NCBI RefSeq assembly: GCF_002214385.1
Contig: NZ_CP014855.1
Span: forward strand, 1,178,001 to 1,242,000
DNA: 64,000 nt
Direction: 5' to 3'
Source: Thermococcus gorgonarius
GTDB lineage: Archaea > Methanobacteriota_B > Thermococci > Thermococcales > Thermococcaceae
Of the stretch, positions 1 through 7,336 are shown piece by piece; the first letter of the stretch is position 1; every line of letters begins with the position of its first letter. Position numbers and translations under genes: made by a program. The notes beneath the pieces were generated by a model, which was not told the DNA's origin, did not search any database, and saw nothing but the letters and a program-made list of their open reading frames with translations.

Positions 1-674
1 AACATGCTGTAGATAAGCTCATTAGCCTCTATAAGAATCGAGTAGCCCAAATACCAGAGTCCCAGAGATCTAACCCCTCTCGCATAGACAACGCAAGAAG
101 GGAACAACAAAAACTCACTCCAAAAGAGGAGAAGCTCTCTGCCAAGACCACAACATTTAGGGAGGTTGATAAGGCTGTCGCCCAAGCCTTGGGGGTGGAT
201 TTTCACAATACAGCGATAAAAAAGGAAATTTATGCTCGTCTTGGGGAACTGTTAATCTATACCCTCTTGCAAGCTGGAATCACCGATAGAGACAAAATAG
301 TTGAGTACAGTCAAAGAATTGTTGATAACCCAGAAGCCCTTTATTCCTACATAAAGAGGCAACTTGATGCTCTAATTAAAAGCGCCGATACTAAGACTAT
401 TGTAGCTCTGCAGGAGGAGAACCAAGAGCTCAAAGTAAAAGTGAAAACTTTAGAAAACGAATGCGCCCAATTAAAAAACAGGCTGAATGAGTGCATGGAA
501 ACTGCGGAGTACATTATTAGGACACTACTAACCGAAGACCAACTGAAGAGTCTCTATATATGGATAATAGAAAGAGACACAATAAAACGCAGAATGGATA
601 TACTCACTCAGCAGAAATTTGTAGCAATAATCAATAGCTTAATCTCCCAAAACAATGAGTTACATGAGCTTTAG
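1..674 (+). CDS. Unrecognised coiled-coil protein, 5' end outside window
   Basis: The reading frame is open from the first bases of the window to a TAG at 672-674, so the start lies upstream and at least 223 residues are encoded. A TTG at 189 is an in-frame codon, not a convincing start. The middle part is a heptad-rich coiled coil (VALQEENQELKVKVKTLEN and onward), preceded by helical, charged sequence. I recognise no family. The DNA is AT-rich compared with genes from 1.5 kb on, which suggests transferred DNA or the edge of an integrated element. The last 15 bases overlap the 3' end of the convergent gene at 660-1013. Confidence 0.6.
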   Translation, partial: HAVDKLISLYKNRVAQIPESQRSNPSRIDNARREQQKLTPKEEKLSAKTTTFREVDKAVAQALGVDFHNTAIKKEIYARLGELLIYTLLQAGITDRDKIVEYSQRIVDNPEALYSYIKRQLDALIKSADTKTIVALQEENQELKVKVKTLENECAQLKNRLNECMETAEYIIRTLLTEDQLKSLYIWIIERDTIKRRMDILTQQKFVAIINSLISQNNELHEL

Positions 675-1013
675 CTCGATGAACGCATCCAGCTCAAATA
701 ATTCTAATGGTATGAGTTCAGAATCTCCTTCACTAAGATCCCTTAGGTACAACTTATCACCCCTGCGACTAATTGACCAAAATTCCACTGTGCCTGGGGG
801 CAGGGCACTCCTTAGCAACCCGATATCAGCTGGGTAATCCCCGTCTGAGCCTCTCTTAGAGGAAAGTACTAGGACTAAACTCTTCTTTCCGTTGCTCAAT
901 ATTACAGTGTCCAAGCAAACAAGTTCTGTTGAGAGCTTTTGGACAGCTTGTTTGATGGTAGCGGCCAATTTTGCCCGCTTAAAAATTGCATCAATCTCAA
1001 CGTCATCTAGCAT
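660..1013 (-). CDS. Unrecognised 117-residue protein
   Basis: The ATG at 1013 is preferred over the in-frame GTG at 1022 because a GGGGTG ribosome binding site lies just upstream with about six bases of spacing. The product is soluble, mixed alpha/beta, with no signal peptide and no motif that I recognise. It ends convergently with the coiled-coil gene, overlapping it by 15 bases, and is transcribed divergently from the AbrB-like gene at 1132. The shared AT-rich intergenic region has repeated ATTATC/GATAAT half-sites. Function is unknown; composition suggests accessory DNA. Confidence 0.55.
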   Translation of the reverse strand: MLDDVEIDAIFKRAKLAATIKQAVQKLSTELVCLDTVILSNGKKSLVLVLSSKRGSDGDYPADIGLLRSALPPGTVEFWSISRRGDKLYLRDLSEGDSELIPLELFELDAFIELKLM

Positions 1014-1030
1014 CGTCAACACCCCGTGTT

Positions 1031-1077
1031 TATTATCGTTTTATGATAATTATTATCGTATCAAGATATTTAAATTT
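1031..1077. promoter_or_regulatory. Divergent promoter region with ATTATC/GATAAT repeats
   Basis: Three half-sites sit at 1032-1037 (ATTATC), 1045-1050 (GATAAT) and 1052-1057 (ATTATC). The last two form a perfect 13-base inverted repeat, and TATTATCGT is directly repeated at 1031 and 1051, exactly 20 bases apart, so the copies lie on nearly the same DNA face. A TTTAAAT TATA-like element follows at 1069-1075 for the rightward gene. This arrangement fits an operator for a dimeric regulator, perhaps the AbrB-fold protein encoded next door. That assignment is inference. Confidence 0.45.
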
Positions 1078-1131
1078 TTCTGTCTTAACAATGGTTAAAA
1101 ATTCCCGTGGCATATTTTGATAGGTGGTACC

Positions 1132-1434
1132 GTGGACGTCCTAGCAAAGTTCCATTCAGTAATCCACACATCATGGAGGATTATAATCCCCAAAGCCACA
1201 AGGGAATTTTATGAGATAGAACAGGGTGACGTAGTGGAGCTCCTTCTTATTAAATATCAAGATAAAAAGCCGCAGATAAAGAAACAATTCTTGGGAAAAG
1301 TGGGAGAGCATGGATCCGTGATAATACCCAAGACTGTCCGGGAGGTCATGGACTTAAAACCCAAGGAGATAGTGGAAGTAATAATGCTAGATCATCATAA
1401 ACCGACCATGAGACAGGTTAAAGAGAATAAGTGA
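1132..1434 (+). CDS. Tandem AbrB/SpoVT-fold DNA-binding protein
   Basis: Two copies of the swapped-hairpin AbrB/MazE pattern are visible. The first is around residues 5-40, with IIPKATREFYEIEQGDVVEL. The second is around residues 55-90, with GSVIIPKTVREVMDLKPKEI. The family binds DNA as dimers and includes transition-state regulators and VapB/MazE antitoxins; having both copies in one chain could give a monomeric DNA-binding unit. The GTG at 1132 is chosen because AGGTGG lies four bases upstream; a TTG at 1117 is less likely. No toxin gene is adjacent, so a regulatory role, possibly on the divergent promoter or the hsd operon that starts 94 bases downstream, is more likely than a simple antitoxin role. 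Confidence 0.75.
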   Translation: MDVLAKFHSVIHTSWRIIIPKATREFYEIEQGDVVELLLIKYQDKKPQIKKQFLGKVGEHGSVIIPKTVREVMDLKPKEIVEVIMLDHHKPTMRQVKENK

Positions 1435-1449
1435 ACATTTACTAAAGCT

Positions 1450-1461
1450 AGTGCTAGCACT
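1450..1461. promoter_or_regulatory. 12-base perfect palindrome upstream of hsdM
   Basis: AGTGCTAGCACT is a perfect palindrome between the AbrB-like gene and hsdM, about ten bases before a TATA-like CTTATAT (near 1473-1479). Its place just upstream of the promoter fits an operator. It has no loop or T-run that would suggest a terminator. Confidence 0.3.
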
Positions 1462-1527
1462 TCCCTCTTAAACCTTATATCCTTCAATCCCCATAACTTC
1501 CCAGAGAGATAACAAAGGGTGGTAACC

Positions 1528-3072
1528 TTGGAGAAGAAGCTAACCGATTACGTTAAAGTCAGGGAGAGAAAGACCGTAACGAGGGAGGAAATCGAGAGGG
1601 TTCTGAAGAAGGGGGCCGATCTGATAAGAACCCGCGTCGATTACAAGTACCTTCTCCTTCTGCTGTTCCTGAAGAGGATAAGCGATGAGTGGGAGAAGGA
1701 GTTTGAGAGGTACGTTGATGAGCTTGTGAAGAGTGGATTAAGCAGAGAAGAGGCCGAGGAGATAGCGCTGAAGGACGAGAGCGCCTACACCGTGAGGTAT
1801 CCCCCGGCCTACCTCTGGAGGAAGCTCCGCGAGAAGGACGTCGAAAAGCTTCCCCAGACCCTTTCTGAGGCTTTAAAAAAGCTCGCCGAGCTGAACCCCA
1901 ACCTCAGGGGCGTTGTTGACCGCTTCGACTTCATGGAGTTCCTCCTCCACAGGGACAACGCCGAGATACTAAAGGGCCTCTTCGAGCTGTTCAGCGGGCT
2001 TGACCTCAGGGATGCTTCCCCCGACGTTCTTGGAGACGCATATGAGTGGATTCTGAGGTACTTCGCTCCCCAGAAGGCGAAGGAGGGCGAGGTCTACACG
2101 CCGAGGGAGGTTATCAGACTGCTCGTTGAAATCCTCGACCCCAAGCCAGGCGAGGAAGTCTACGACCCAGCCCTCGGTTCGGGCGGCATGCTCATAGGAA
2201 GCTACCTCCACGTGAAGGAGAAGTTCGGCGAGGCGGAGGCCAAAAAGCTCTTCCTCTACGGCCAGGAAGTCAATCCAACGACCTACGCTTTAGCCGAGAT
2301 GAACATGATGATCCATGGCATTAAAGACGCCAAGCTGGCCGTGGGTGATACACTCCTCAGGCCCGCCTTCAAGGAGGGGGAGAAGTTAAAGCGCTTCGAC
2401 GTCGTCATCGCCAACCCGCCCTGGAACCAAGACGGCTACGGCGAGGAGGTTCTCAAAAAGGCCGAGTTCACGGAGCGCTTCAGCTACGGCTACCCGCCGA
2501 ACAACTCCGCCGACTGGGCTTGGATACAGCACATGCTGGCAAGTGCAAAGGAAGACGGAAGGGTCGGGATAGTCATAGACAACGGCGCCCTCTTCAGGGG
2601 CGGGAAGGAAAAGAAGATAAGGGCCAAAATCCTAAAGGAAGACCTTCTTGAGGCTGTCATCCTGCTCCCGGAAAAGCTGTTCTACAACACCGGAGCACCG
2701 GGGGCGATAATGATCTTCAACCGGGCGAAGCCTGAGGAGAGGAAGGGGAAAGTCCTCTTCATCAACGCCTCGCGGGAGTACGAGCAGCACCCAGAGGTCA
2801 GGAAGCTCAATCGCCTCGGGGGGAAGCACATCGAGAAGATAGTTAAAGCTTACAGGGAGTTCAAAGAGGTCGAGGGCTTTTCGAGGGTTGTGGGCGTAGA
2901 CGAGATAAAGGAGAACGACTACAACCTCAACGTGACGCTCTACGTCTTCCCGATGGAGGAAGAGGAGGAGATCGACGTCAAAGCCGAGTGGGAAGAGCTG
3001 AGGAAGATCAACGAGGAGCTTGCTGAGGTAGATGAGAAGATAGAGGGGTATTTGAGGGAGCTGGGGTATTGA
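1528..3072 (+). CDS. hsdM: Type I restriction-modification system, DNA methyltransferase subunit M
   Basis: The protein transfers a methyl group from S-adenosylmethionine to adenine N6 in a bipartite DNA target chosen by HsdS; two M and one S make the modification enzyme and HsdR adds cleavage. Residues 1-170 are the helical HsdM N-terminal domain. The SAM-binding motif I is DPALGSGGML near 213, and the catalytic motif IV is NPPW near 296, so the enzyme looks intact at 514 residues. The TTG at 1528 follows GGGTGGT by four bases; the GTG at 1519 lies inside that site and is the alternative. The C-terminal end is highly charged. The next gene begins 13 bases downstream, so co-transcription is likely. 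Confidence 0.95.
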   Translation: MEKKLTDYVKVRERKTVTREEIERVLKKGADLIRTRVDYKYLLLLLFLKRISDEWEKEFERYVDELVKSGLSREEAEEIALKDESAYTVRYPPAYLWRKLREKDVEKLPQTLSEALKKLAELNPNLRGVVDRFDFMEFLLHRDNAEILKGLFELFSGLDLRDASPDVLGDAYEWILRYFAPQKAKEGEVYTPREVIRLLVEILDPKPGEEVYDPALGSGGMLIGSYLHVKEKFGEAEAKKLFLYGQEVNPTTYALAEMNMMIHGIKDAKLAVGDTLLRPAFKEGEKLKRFDVVIANPPWNQDGYGEEVLKKAEFTERFSYGYPPNNSADWAWIQHMLASAKEDGRVGIVIDNGALFRGGKEKKIRAKILKEDLLEAVILLPEKLFYNTGAPGAIMIFNRAKPEERKGKVLFINASREYEQHPEVRKLNRLGGKHIEKIVKAYREFKEVEGFSRVVGVDEIKENDYNLNVTLYVFPMEEEEEIDVKAEWEELRKINEELAEVDEKIEGYLRELGY

Positions 3073-3085
3073 GGTGGTGATGAGT

Positions 3086-4780
3086 ATGATAGATGTTGAA
3101 GGAGAGCAGATAGGTAAACAACACCCCCTTTTTGAGTACCTCCCTGAGTTACAGGGTATACTAAACAACAACAGTTTTCCGGTTTTGGTCTTTTATAGGC
3201 GGGTTAAGTCAAAGACTACGGAAGTATCACAAAGAATAGTCAAAGACGACACCAAGCAGCATGCTCTTGTTAACGTCTTACAAAAAATCCTCAGTAATGC
3301 TCATGAGATAAAGGAAATGGACACCCTTGATTTGACACCTAATAGAGAATTCTGGATAATCTCTCTATTAGATTCGTATCCCAACATTGACGTCACCCAT
3401 GCCCAGTTCCTGTTAAATGACTTTACCTTTAGTATGACTTCAAGGATGAGAGAAGAGGAGAAGTATGGAATCCTAATTATTTCCAAAGATATGGTCATGC
3501 TCTGCCATAGCAAATTTGGAGAAGTGACAATAACTCCTGATTTTGAAGTATTGCCTCGCATGTTAGACTCTGATAACATAATCAGATTTGTTGCATTTAT
3601 TAAAAAGAAAAATGGCAAAATTCATGTCAAATATCACGAAGATTATAAAACTAAATTCCTTATGGAATGGTTAGGAGTATCTAAAAAAGAGCTCTTCTCG
3701 TACATGGGAGGAAAATATAGATTTGAAAGTGAATTTGGTGGAATAAAAATAGCACTGGAATTTACAGAAGAGGATGTTTATAAATTAATTACTGGACGTT
3801 TCAAAGGAATATCTCTAAAAGATGGACAGTTAATGTTTGAATCTCCTATAGATGGAGTCCCTATAAACTTAATAAGAATCGGGAAAAAGCCCTATTCAGA
3901 TTTTGAAGAATTTAAACAGGATTTCCTGGTAGAATACTTCACTGTAGACAAAATTGTTCAGAAATACAAGGAACTCCTCAATTCTCATTATACAACCTCA
4001 GGATTATACCAAGCTTTTGACGACTTAAAAGAGGTCACAATTCTATCCCGAAAAAGCGGGAAAACTGAGAAAACAATCCCTAAGAGAATAGATAACCTTA
4101 TCCCAATTTTTGCAACAAGAAATAAAGTTGAGATTAAAGAGAACCTTCTAAAAAATATTGGGATGAAAGTCCTAAACGGGGAACATGTCCGGATATTCCA
4201 TGTTGGTGATGAGTTTTCCAGCAAACCCACTATTATAAAGTCCCTTGAAATATACAATACTCTAAGCATATCAGAGGCACTATCTGAAATAATATCTGCA
4301 ACTAATACATCAGAAACAGGTAGATCATACATTGATAAGCTACTACTTTATGTAGCACTAAAACTACTGGTATCAGAGAATCAGGACAAAAAACTCTCCT
4401 TTTTCTTAGATAGGCTTTCAGAGAAAATCCTGAGCTATATCCAAATATCCGAAACCAAAAAAGTACTGAGAAAAGAAGATGTAATAATCGAATACAAATC
4501 TCGTGAAGAACTAGATGGGAAAGATAAGGCTATAATTGATAGAGTATCCAAAGACTTGAAATCGAAACTAGAAAATGGCACCGTAGTAGTGTTTTATTTT
4601 GGATTTGATGAAAAATCAAGAAGTTTTGATCCAATTAGCATGGGTCGCATTAACGATAATCGCCTAAGAATTTGGGAGAACGGAGTAAAAACAAAGACCA
4701 AAGCAAGTAAAGTGTATTTCCATGCAATACCAAAAGAGGACTCAAGGAAAGGTATGGTATTAATGGTAGCAATCAAGTAG
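3086..4780 (+). CDS. Unrecognised 564-residue protein inside the type I R-M operon
   Basis: The gene sits between hsdM and hsdS with spacers of 13 and 10 bases, so it is almost surely part of the operon. GAGGTGGTG at 3071-3079 places the start at ATG 3086. I recognise no family. The product is soluble, without membrane segments or signal peptide. Residues 90-190 look like a compact alpha/beta domain (FIKKKNGKIHVKYHEDYKTK region), and a helical middle follows. A faint resemblance to DUF4868/KwaB-type defence proteins is only an impression. The DNA is clearly more AT-rich than hsdM and hsdR, which points to separate acquisition. Possible roles are a helper of restriction, an anti-anti-restriction factor, or an independent defence effector. 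Confidence 0.8.
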   Translation: MIDVEGEQIGKQHPLFEYLPELQGILNNNSFPVLVFYRRVKSKTTEVSQRIVKDDTKQHALVNVLQKILSNAHEIKEMDTLDLTPNREFWIISLLDSYPNIDVTHAQFLLNDFTFSMTSRMREEEKYGILIISKDMVMLCHSKFGEVTITPDFEVLPRMLDSDNIIRFVAFIKKKNGKIHVKYHEDYKTKFLMEWLGVSKKELFSYMGGKYRFESEFGGIKIALEFTEEDVYKLITGRFKGISLKDGQLMFESPIDGVPINLIRIGKKPYSDFEEFKQDFLVEYFTVDKIVQKYKELLNSHYTTSGLYQAFDDLKEVTILSRKSGKTEKTIPKRIDNLIPIFATRNKVEIKENLLKNIGMKVLNGEHVRIFHVGDEFSSKPTIIKSLEIYNTLSISEALSEIISATNTSETGRSYIDKLLLYVALKLLVSENQDKKLSFFLDRLSEKILSYIQISETKKVLRKEDVIIEYKSREELDGKDKAIIDRVSKDLKSKLENGTVVVFYFGFDEKSRSFDPISMGRINDNRLRIWENGVKTKTKASKVYFHAIPKEDSRKGMVLMVAIK

Positions 4781-4790
4781 GGTGAGTATT

Positions 4791-6005
4791 ATGCAAACAA
4801 AAAAGACTCCAATCGGCGAGATTCCTGAGGATTGGGAAATTACAAAGCTTGGAGAGGTCGTAGAGATTTACGATAATCTAAGGGTTCCACTTAGTGAAAT
4901 TGAAAGAGCAAATAGAAAAGGGCCTTACCCGTATTGTGGAGCAAATGGAGTCATCGATTACATCGATGAGTACATCTTTGATGGGGAATACATCCTCTTG
5001 GCTGAAGATGGTGGATATTATGGTTCCTTCGAATCCTCCGCATATATCATGACTGGAAAATTCTGGGTTAATAATCACGCCCACGTATTGAAAGCAAAAG
5101 AAGGAGTTGCTGATAACTGGTTTATCCTTTATGTTCTAAATTTTCTAGATTTAACCCCCTATGTAGTTGGTTCAACAAGAAAGAAACTTAATCAAAAGCA
5201 CATGAAACAAATTTTAATCCCCCTCCCACCCCTCTCCGAGCAGAGGAAAATCGCCGAGATACTGAGGACGATTGACGAGGCGATTGAAAAGACCGACTTA
5301 GCTATCGAGCGGACGGAGCGGCTCAAAAAGGGCCTTATGCAGAGGCTTTTGACCAGAGGGATCAGGCACGAGCGGTTCAAGAAGACCGAGCTGGGCGAGA
5401 TCCCGGAGGAGTGGCGGGTTGTTAGGTTGGGAGAAGTAGCTGAGATAAGGAGGGGTGCTTCACCTCGTCCAAAGGGAGACCCAAGATACTTTGGTGGAGA
5501 AATACCTTGGATAAAAATATCAGACATTTCTAAGTATAAAAAAGGATTGTACTTGATAAAAACAGAGGATACTGTTACAGAGGAAGGCAAAAGCAAAAGT
5601 GTGTACTGCACAGATGGAACTTTGATAGTCTCAAACAGTGGTACCATCGGAGAGCCAGCGATAATAAAAACTGGAAAAGGTGGCTGCATACATGACGGCT
5701 TTATAATGATAAACCCTCGTGATGGAGTAGATAAGATTTTCCTGTACTATTTCTTTGAAGCAAAAAAGGAAGAATTCCATGCAAAAGCCCAAAAAGGAAC
5801 TCAGGGGAATATGAATACAAAATTATGGAAAACAACAAAACTCCCCCTCCCACCCCTCTCCGAACAAAAGCAAATCGCCGAAATCCTCTCGACCGTTGAC
5901 AGGAAGCTCGAACTCCTGAGGCAGAGAAGGGAGAAGCTTGAGGGGATAAAGAGGGGCCTGATGAAGGACTTGCTGACCGGAAGGAGGAGGGTAAGAGTTG
6001 AGTAG
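4791..6005 (+). CDS. hsdS: Type I restriction-modification system, specificity subunit S
   Basis: HsdS chooses the bipartite recognition sequence. The 404-residue chain has the standard two-fold pattern. Target-recognition domain 1 begins at IGEIPEDWEITKLGEV, and a conserved helical spacer follows (LPPLSEQRKIAEIL, near 145-190). Domain 2 begins at ELGEIPEEWRVVRLGEV and is followed by a second spacer (LPPLSEQKQIAEIL, near 350-400). The recognition domains are AT-rich while the spacers are GC-rich, the usual mosaic left by domain swapping. The start at ATG 4791 has GGTGA five bases upstream. The last eight bases overlap the next gene. It should work with the upstream hsdM and the distal hsdR. 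Confidence 0.95.
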   Translation: MQTKKTPIGEIPEDWEITKLGEVVEIYDNLRVPLSEIERANRKGPYPYCGANGVIDYIDEYIFDGEYILLAEDGGYYGSFESSAYIMTGKFWVNNHAHVLKAKEGVADNWFILYVLNFLDLTPYVVGSTRKKLNQKHMKQILIPLPPLSEQRKIAEILRTIDEAIEKTDLAIERTERLKKGLMQRLLTRGIRHERFKKTELGEIPEEWRVVRLGEVAEIRRGASPRPKGDPRYFGGEIPWIKISDISKYKKGLYLIKTEDTVTEEGKSKSVYCTDGTLIVSNSGTIGEPAIIKTGKGGCIHDGFIMINPRDGVDKIFLYYFFEAKKEEFHAKAQKGTQGNMNTKLWKTTKLPLPPLSEQKQIAEILSTVDRKLELLRQRREKLEGIKRGLMKDLLTGRRRVRVE

Positions 6006-6324
6006 CGCGCTTCAAAAATTACGGGAATTCGTCGAATACGTTGAAAAGAAGGCCAAAGAAGCCCCTTATGGCCTTGACCCTCAGGAGGTTACTTTGATTT
6101 GGCTAAACTTTGAGCAGTTAAAGGCGCTTGCCGAGAATGATATGAATGACATAAACATTTCTGATTTAATTTCCCTCGAAGCTAAATTTAACACAATCCT
6201 AGCTGAGGCCCAGAGTAGGTTTAAAATTCATAAAAAGCAAGTTGAATGCAGGTGGTTAAAATACCTATGTGCCCTCCTCATCGGTGGGGGCCTGCTGGGG
6301 CTGGTGATAAAACTGCTGGGTTAA
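5998..6324 (+). CDS. Small protein with C-terminal membrane anchor, in hsd operon
   Basis: This 108-residue product is helical and charged for its first 85 residues. It ends in one hydrophobic segment (LKYLCALLIGGGLLGLVIKL), typical of a tail-anchored protein facing the cytoplasm. The TTG start overlaps the hsdS stop (TTGAGTAG), and GGAGGAGG about eight bases upstream supports it, so translation is coupled to hsdS. I know no family. Its presence suggests that part of the restriction complex, or a sensor, is tied to the membrane, but this is inference. Confidence 0.7.
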   Translation: MSSALQKLREFVEYVEKKAKEAPYGLDPQEVTLIWLNFEQLKALAENDMNDINISDLISLEAKFNTILAEAQSRFKIHKKQVECRWLKYLCALLIGGGLLGLVIKLLG

Positions 6325-6421
6325 CGCCTGTTAACAGATTAACAACCAAGGAGTTAAAGGTCTTCTCCGTTAATCCATTAACCACAACCCTTTTATAGGG
6401 CTTTGATGTTAATCCGTTAAC
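6320..6421 (+). promoter_or_regulatory. Promoter with repeated GTTAAC-type sites before HEPN-MNT-hsdR
   Basis: GTTAATCCATTAAC at 6369-6382 and GTTAATCCGTTAAC at 6408-6421 are near-identical dyads that flank a TATA-like TTTTATA at 6391-6397. Upstream lie GTTAAC at 6320 and 6330 and ATTAAC near 6338. The gene start is at 6430. Sites on both sides of a TATA box are the usual layout for repression, and toxin-antitoxin pairs commonly repress themselves. If so, the same control would set the level of hsdR, which follows in the same transcript. Confidence 0.6.
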
Positions 6422-6429
6422 GTGATAGC

Positions 6430-6762
6430 ATGGGCAGGCTCGAAGACCTGAAGGCCAATGTGGAGGAATACTTCCAGAGCGCCGAGCTTTTATTCAAGCA
6501 AGGACTGAACAACGCGGCGTTTATGATGTACTTCAAGGCCCTCGTGGCGATAACCGATTACATACTCTGGCGCGACCTCAGGGTGTTGCCCGAGAACCAC
6601 AGAGAGAGGTTTAGAATCGTAAAACCCCGTTATCCGGAGCTTTACAACGTCTTGAGTTATTACTTCCCCTATTACCGCGACACCTACACGAAGAGGGTTG
6701 ACGACAGAGTTCTGGTGGCGATAAGGAATGACGTCATCAGGCTTAAGGAGAAAATTGAGTGA
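6430..6762 (+). CDS. HEPN domain protein (toxin-like partner of MNT)
   Basis: The 110-residue all-helical protein matches small HEPN proteins (AAFMMYFKALVAITDYIL helix, then LPENHRERF and a YR.TY helix). In HepT-MntA pairs the HEPN protein is an RNase or inhibitor target and its partner nucleotidyltransferase neutralises it by adding nucleotides. An R-x5-H stretch (RVLPENH) is visible, but it is not placed as in canonical HepT, so RNase activity is uncertain. The gene overlaps the nucleotidyltransferase by eight bases and follows its own promoter. It may therefore be a toxin module, or simply part of the restriction locus. Confidence 0.75.
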   Translation: MGRLEDLKANVEEYFQSAELLFKQGLNNAAFMMYFKALVAITDYILWRDLRVLPENHRERFRIVKPRYPELYNVLSYYFPYYRDTYTKRVDDRVLVAIRNDVIRLKEKIE

Positions 6763-7336
6763 ACTGGCAAGGGACTTTAAGGAGAAAAACCCGGACGTCT
6801 GGGATATCCTGCTCTACGGCTCCTCGGTTAAGGGTAAGGAGAGGCCAAACGACGTTGACATTGCGGTGATTCTAGAGGAGGGCGATCCCTTTAAGATGGC
6901 CTTCCACTTCAAAACTGCCCTTGAAGAGGCCGGCTTTTCTCCCGAGGAGCTTGACGTTAAGGGTTTCCTCCTCAAAGAGCTGTTCGACGAGAACAACCTC
7001 GTTAGCTTAGCCCTTCTCGTCGAGGGTTACTCCCTCCTTAAAGGCAGGTTCCTCTACGAAAGTCTAAACGCAAGGGGCTACACCCTCTTCAGGTTCTCGT
7101 ACTCATCCCTCCCCCAGAACGAGAAGGTTCGCTTTATCTACAGCCTCCGCGGAAGGAGGAAGGAGGGAGGAATACTCAAGAGGCTCAACGCCCTTGAGCT
7201 CGCTCCCGGGATTGTCCTCGTCCCGATCAGCGCCACCTTCGAGTTCGCGGAGTTCCTCAGGCGCTGGGGACTGGATTACGAACGTGCTCCCGTGCTGATG
7301 GGCGAGCTTACCGGGGTGGTGGTAGGGAATGAATGA
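6755..7336 (+). CDS. MNT-type nucleotidyltransferase (antitoxin-like partner of HEPN)
   Basis: Residues 18-38 hold the minimal nucleotidyltransferase signature, GSS at 22-24 followed by DVD at 33-35. The family transfers nucleotides to a partner protein or is an inactive relative. A C-terminal half of about 110 residues follows, longer than in typical MntA, without a family I can name. The TTG at 6755 overlaps the HEPN stop (TTGAGTGA) and has AAGGAG four bases upstream; an in-frame ATG at 6728 would overlap HEPN by 35 bases and has no clear site. The gene overlaps hsdR by eight bases, so HEPN, MNT and HsdR are translated as a coupled set. Confidence 0.8.
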   Translation: MSELARDFKEKNPDVWDILLYGSSVKGKERPNDVDIAVILEEGDPFKMAFHFKTALEEAGFSPEELDVKGFLLKELFDENNLVSLALLVEGYSLLKGRFLYESLNARGYTLFRFSYSSLPQNEKVRFIYSLRGRRKEGGILKRLNALELAPGIVLVPISATFEFAEFLRRWGLDYERAPVLMGELTGVVVGNE

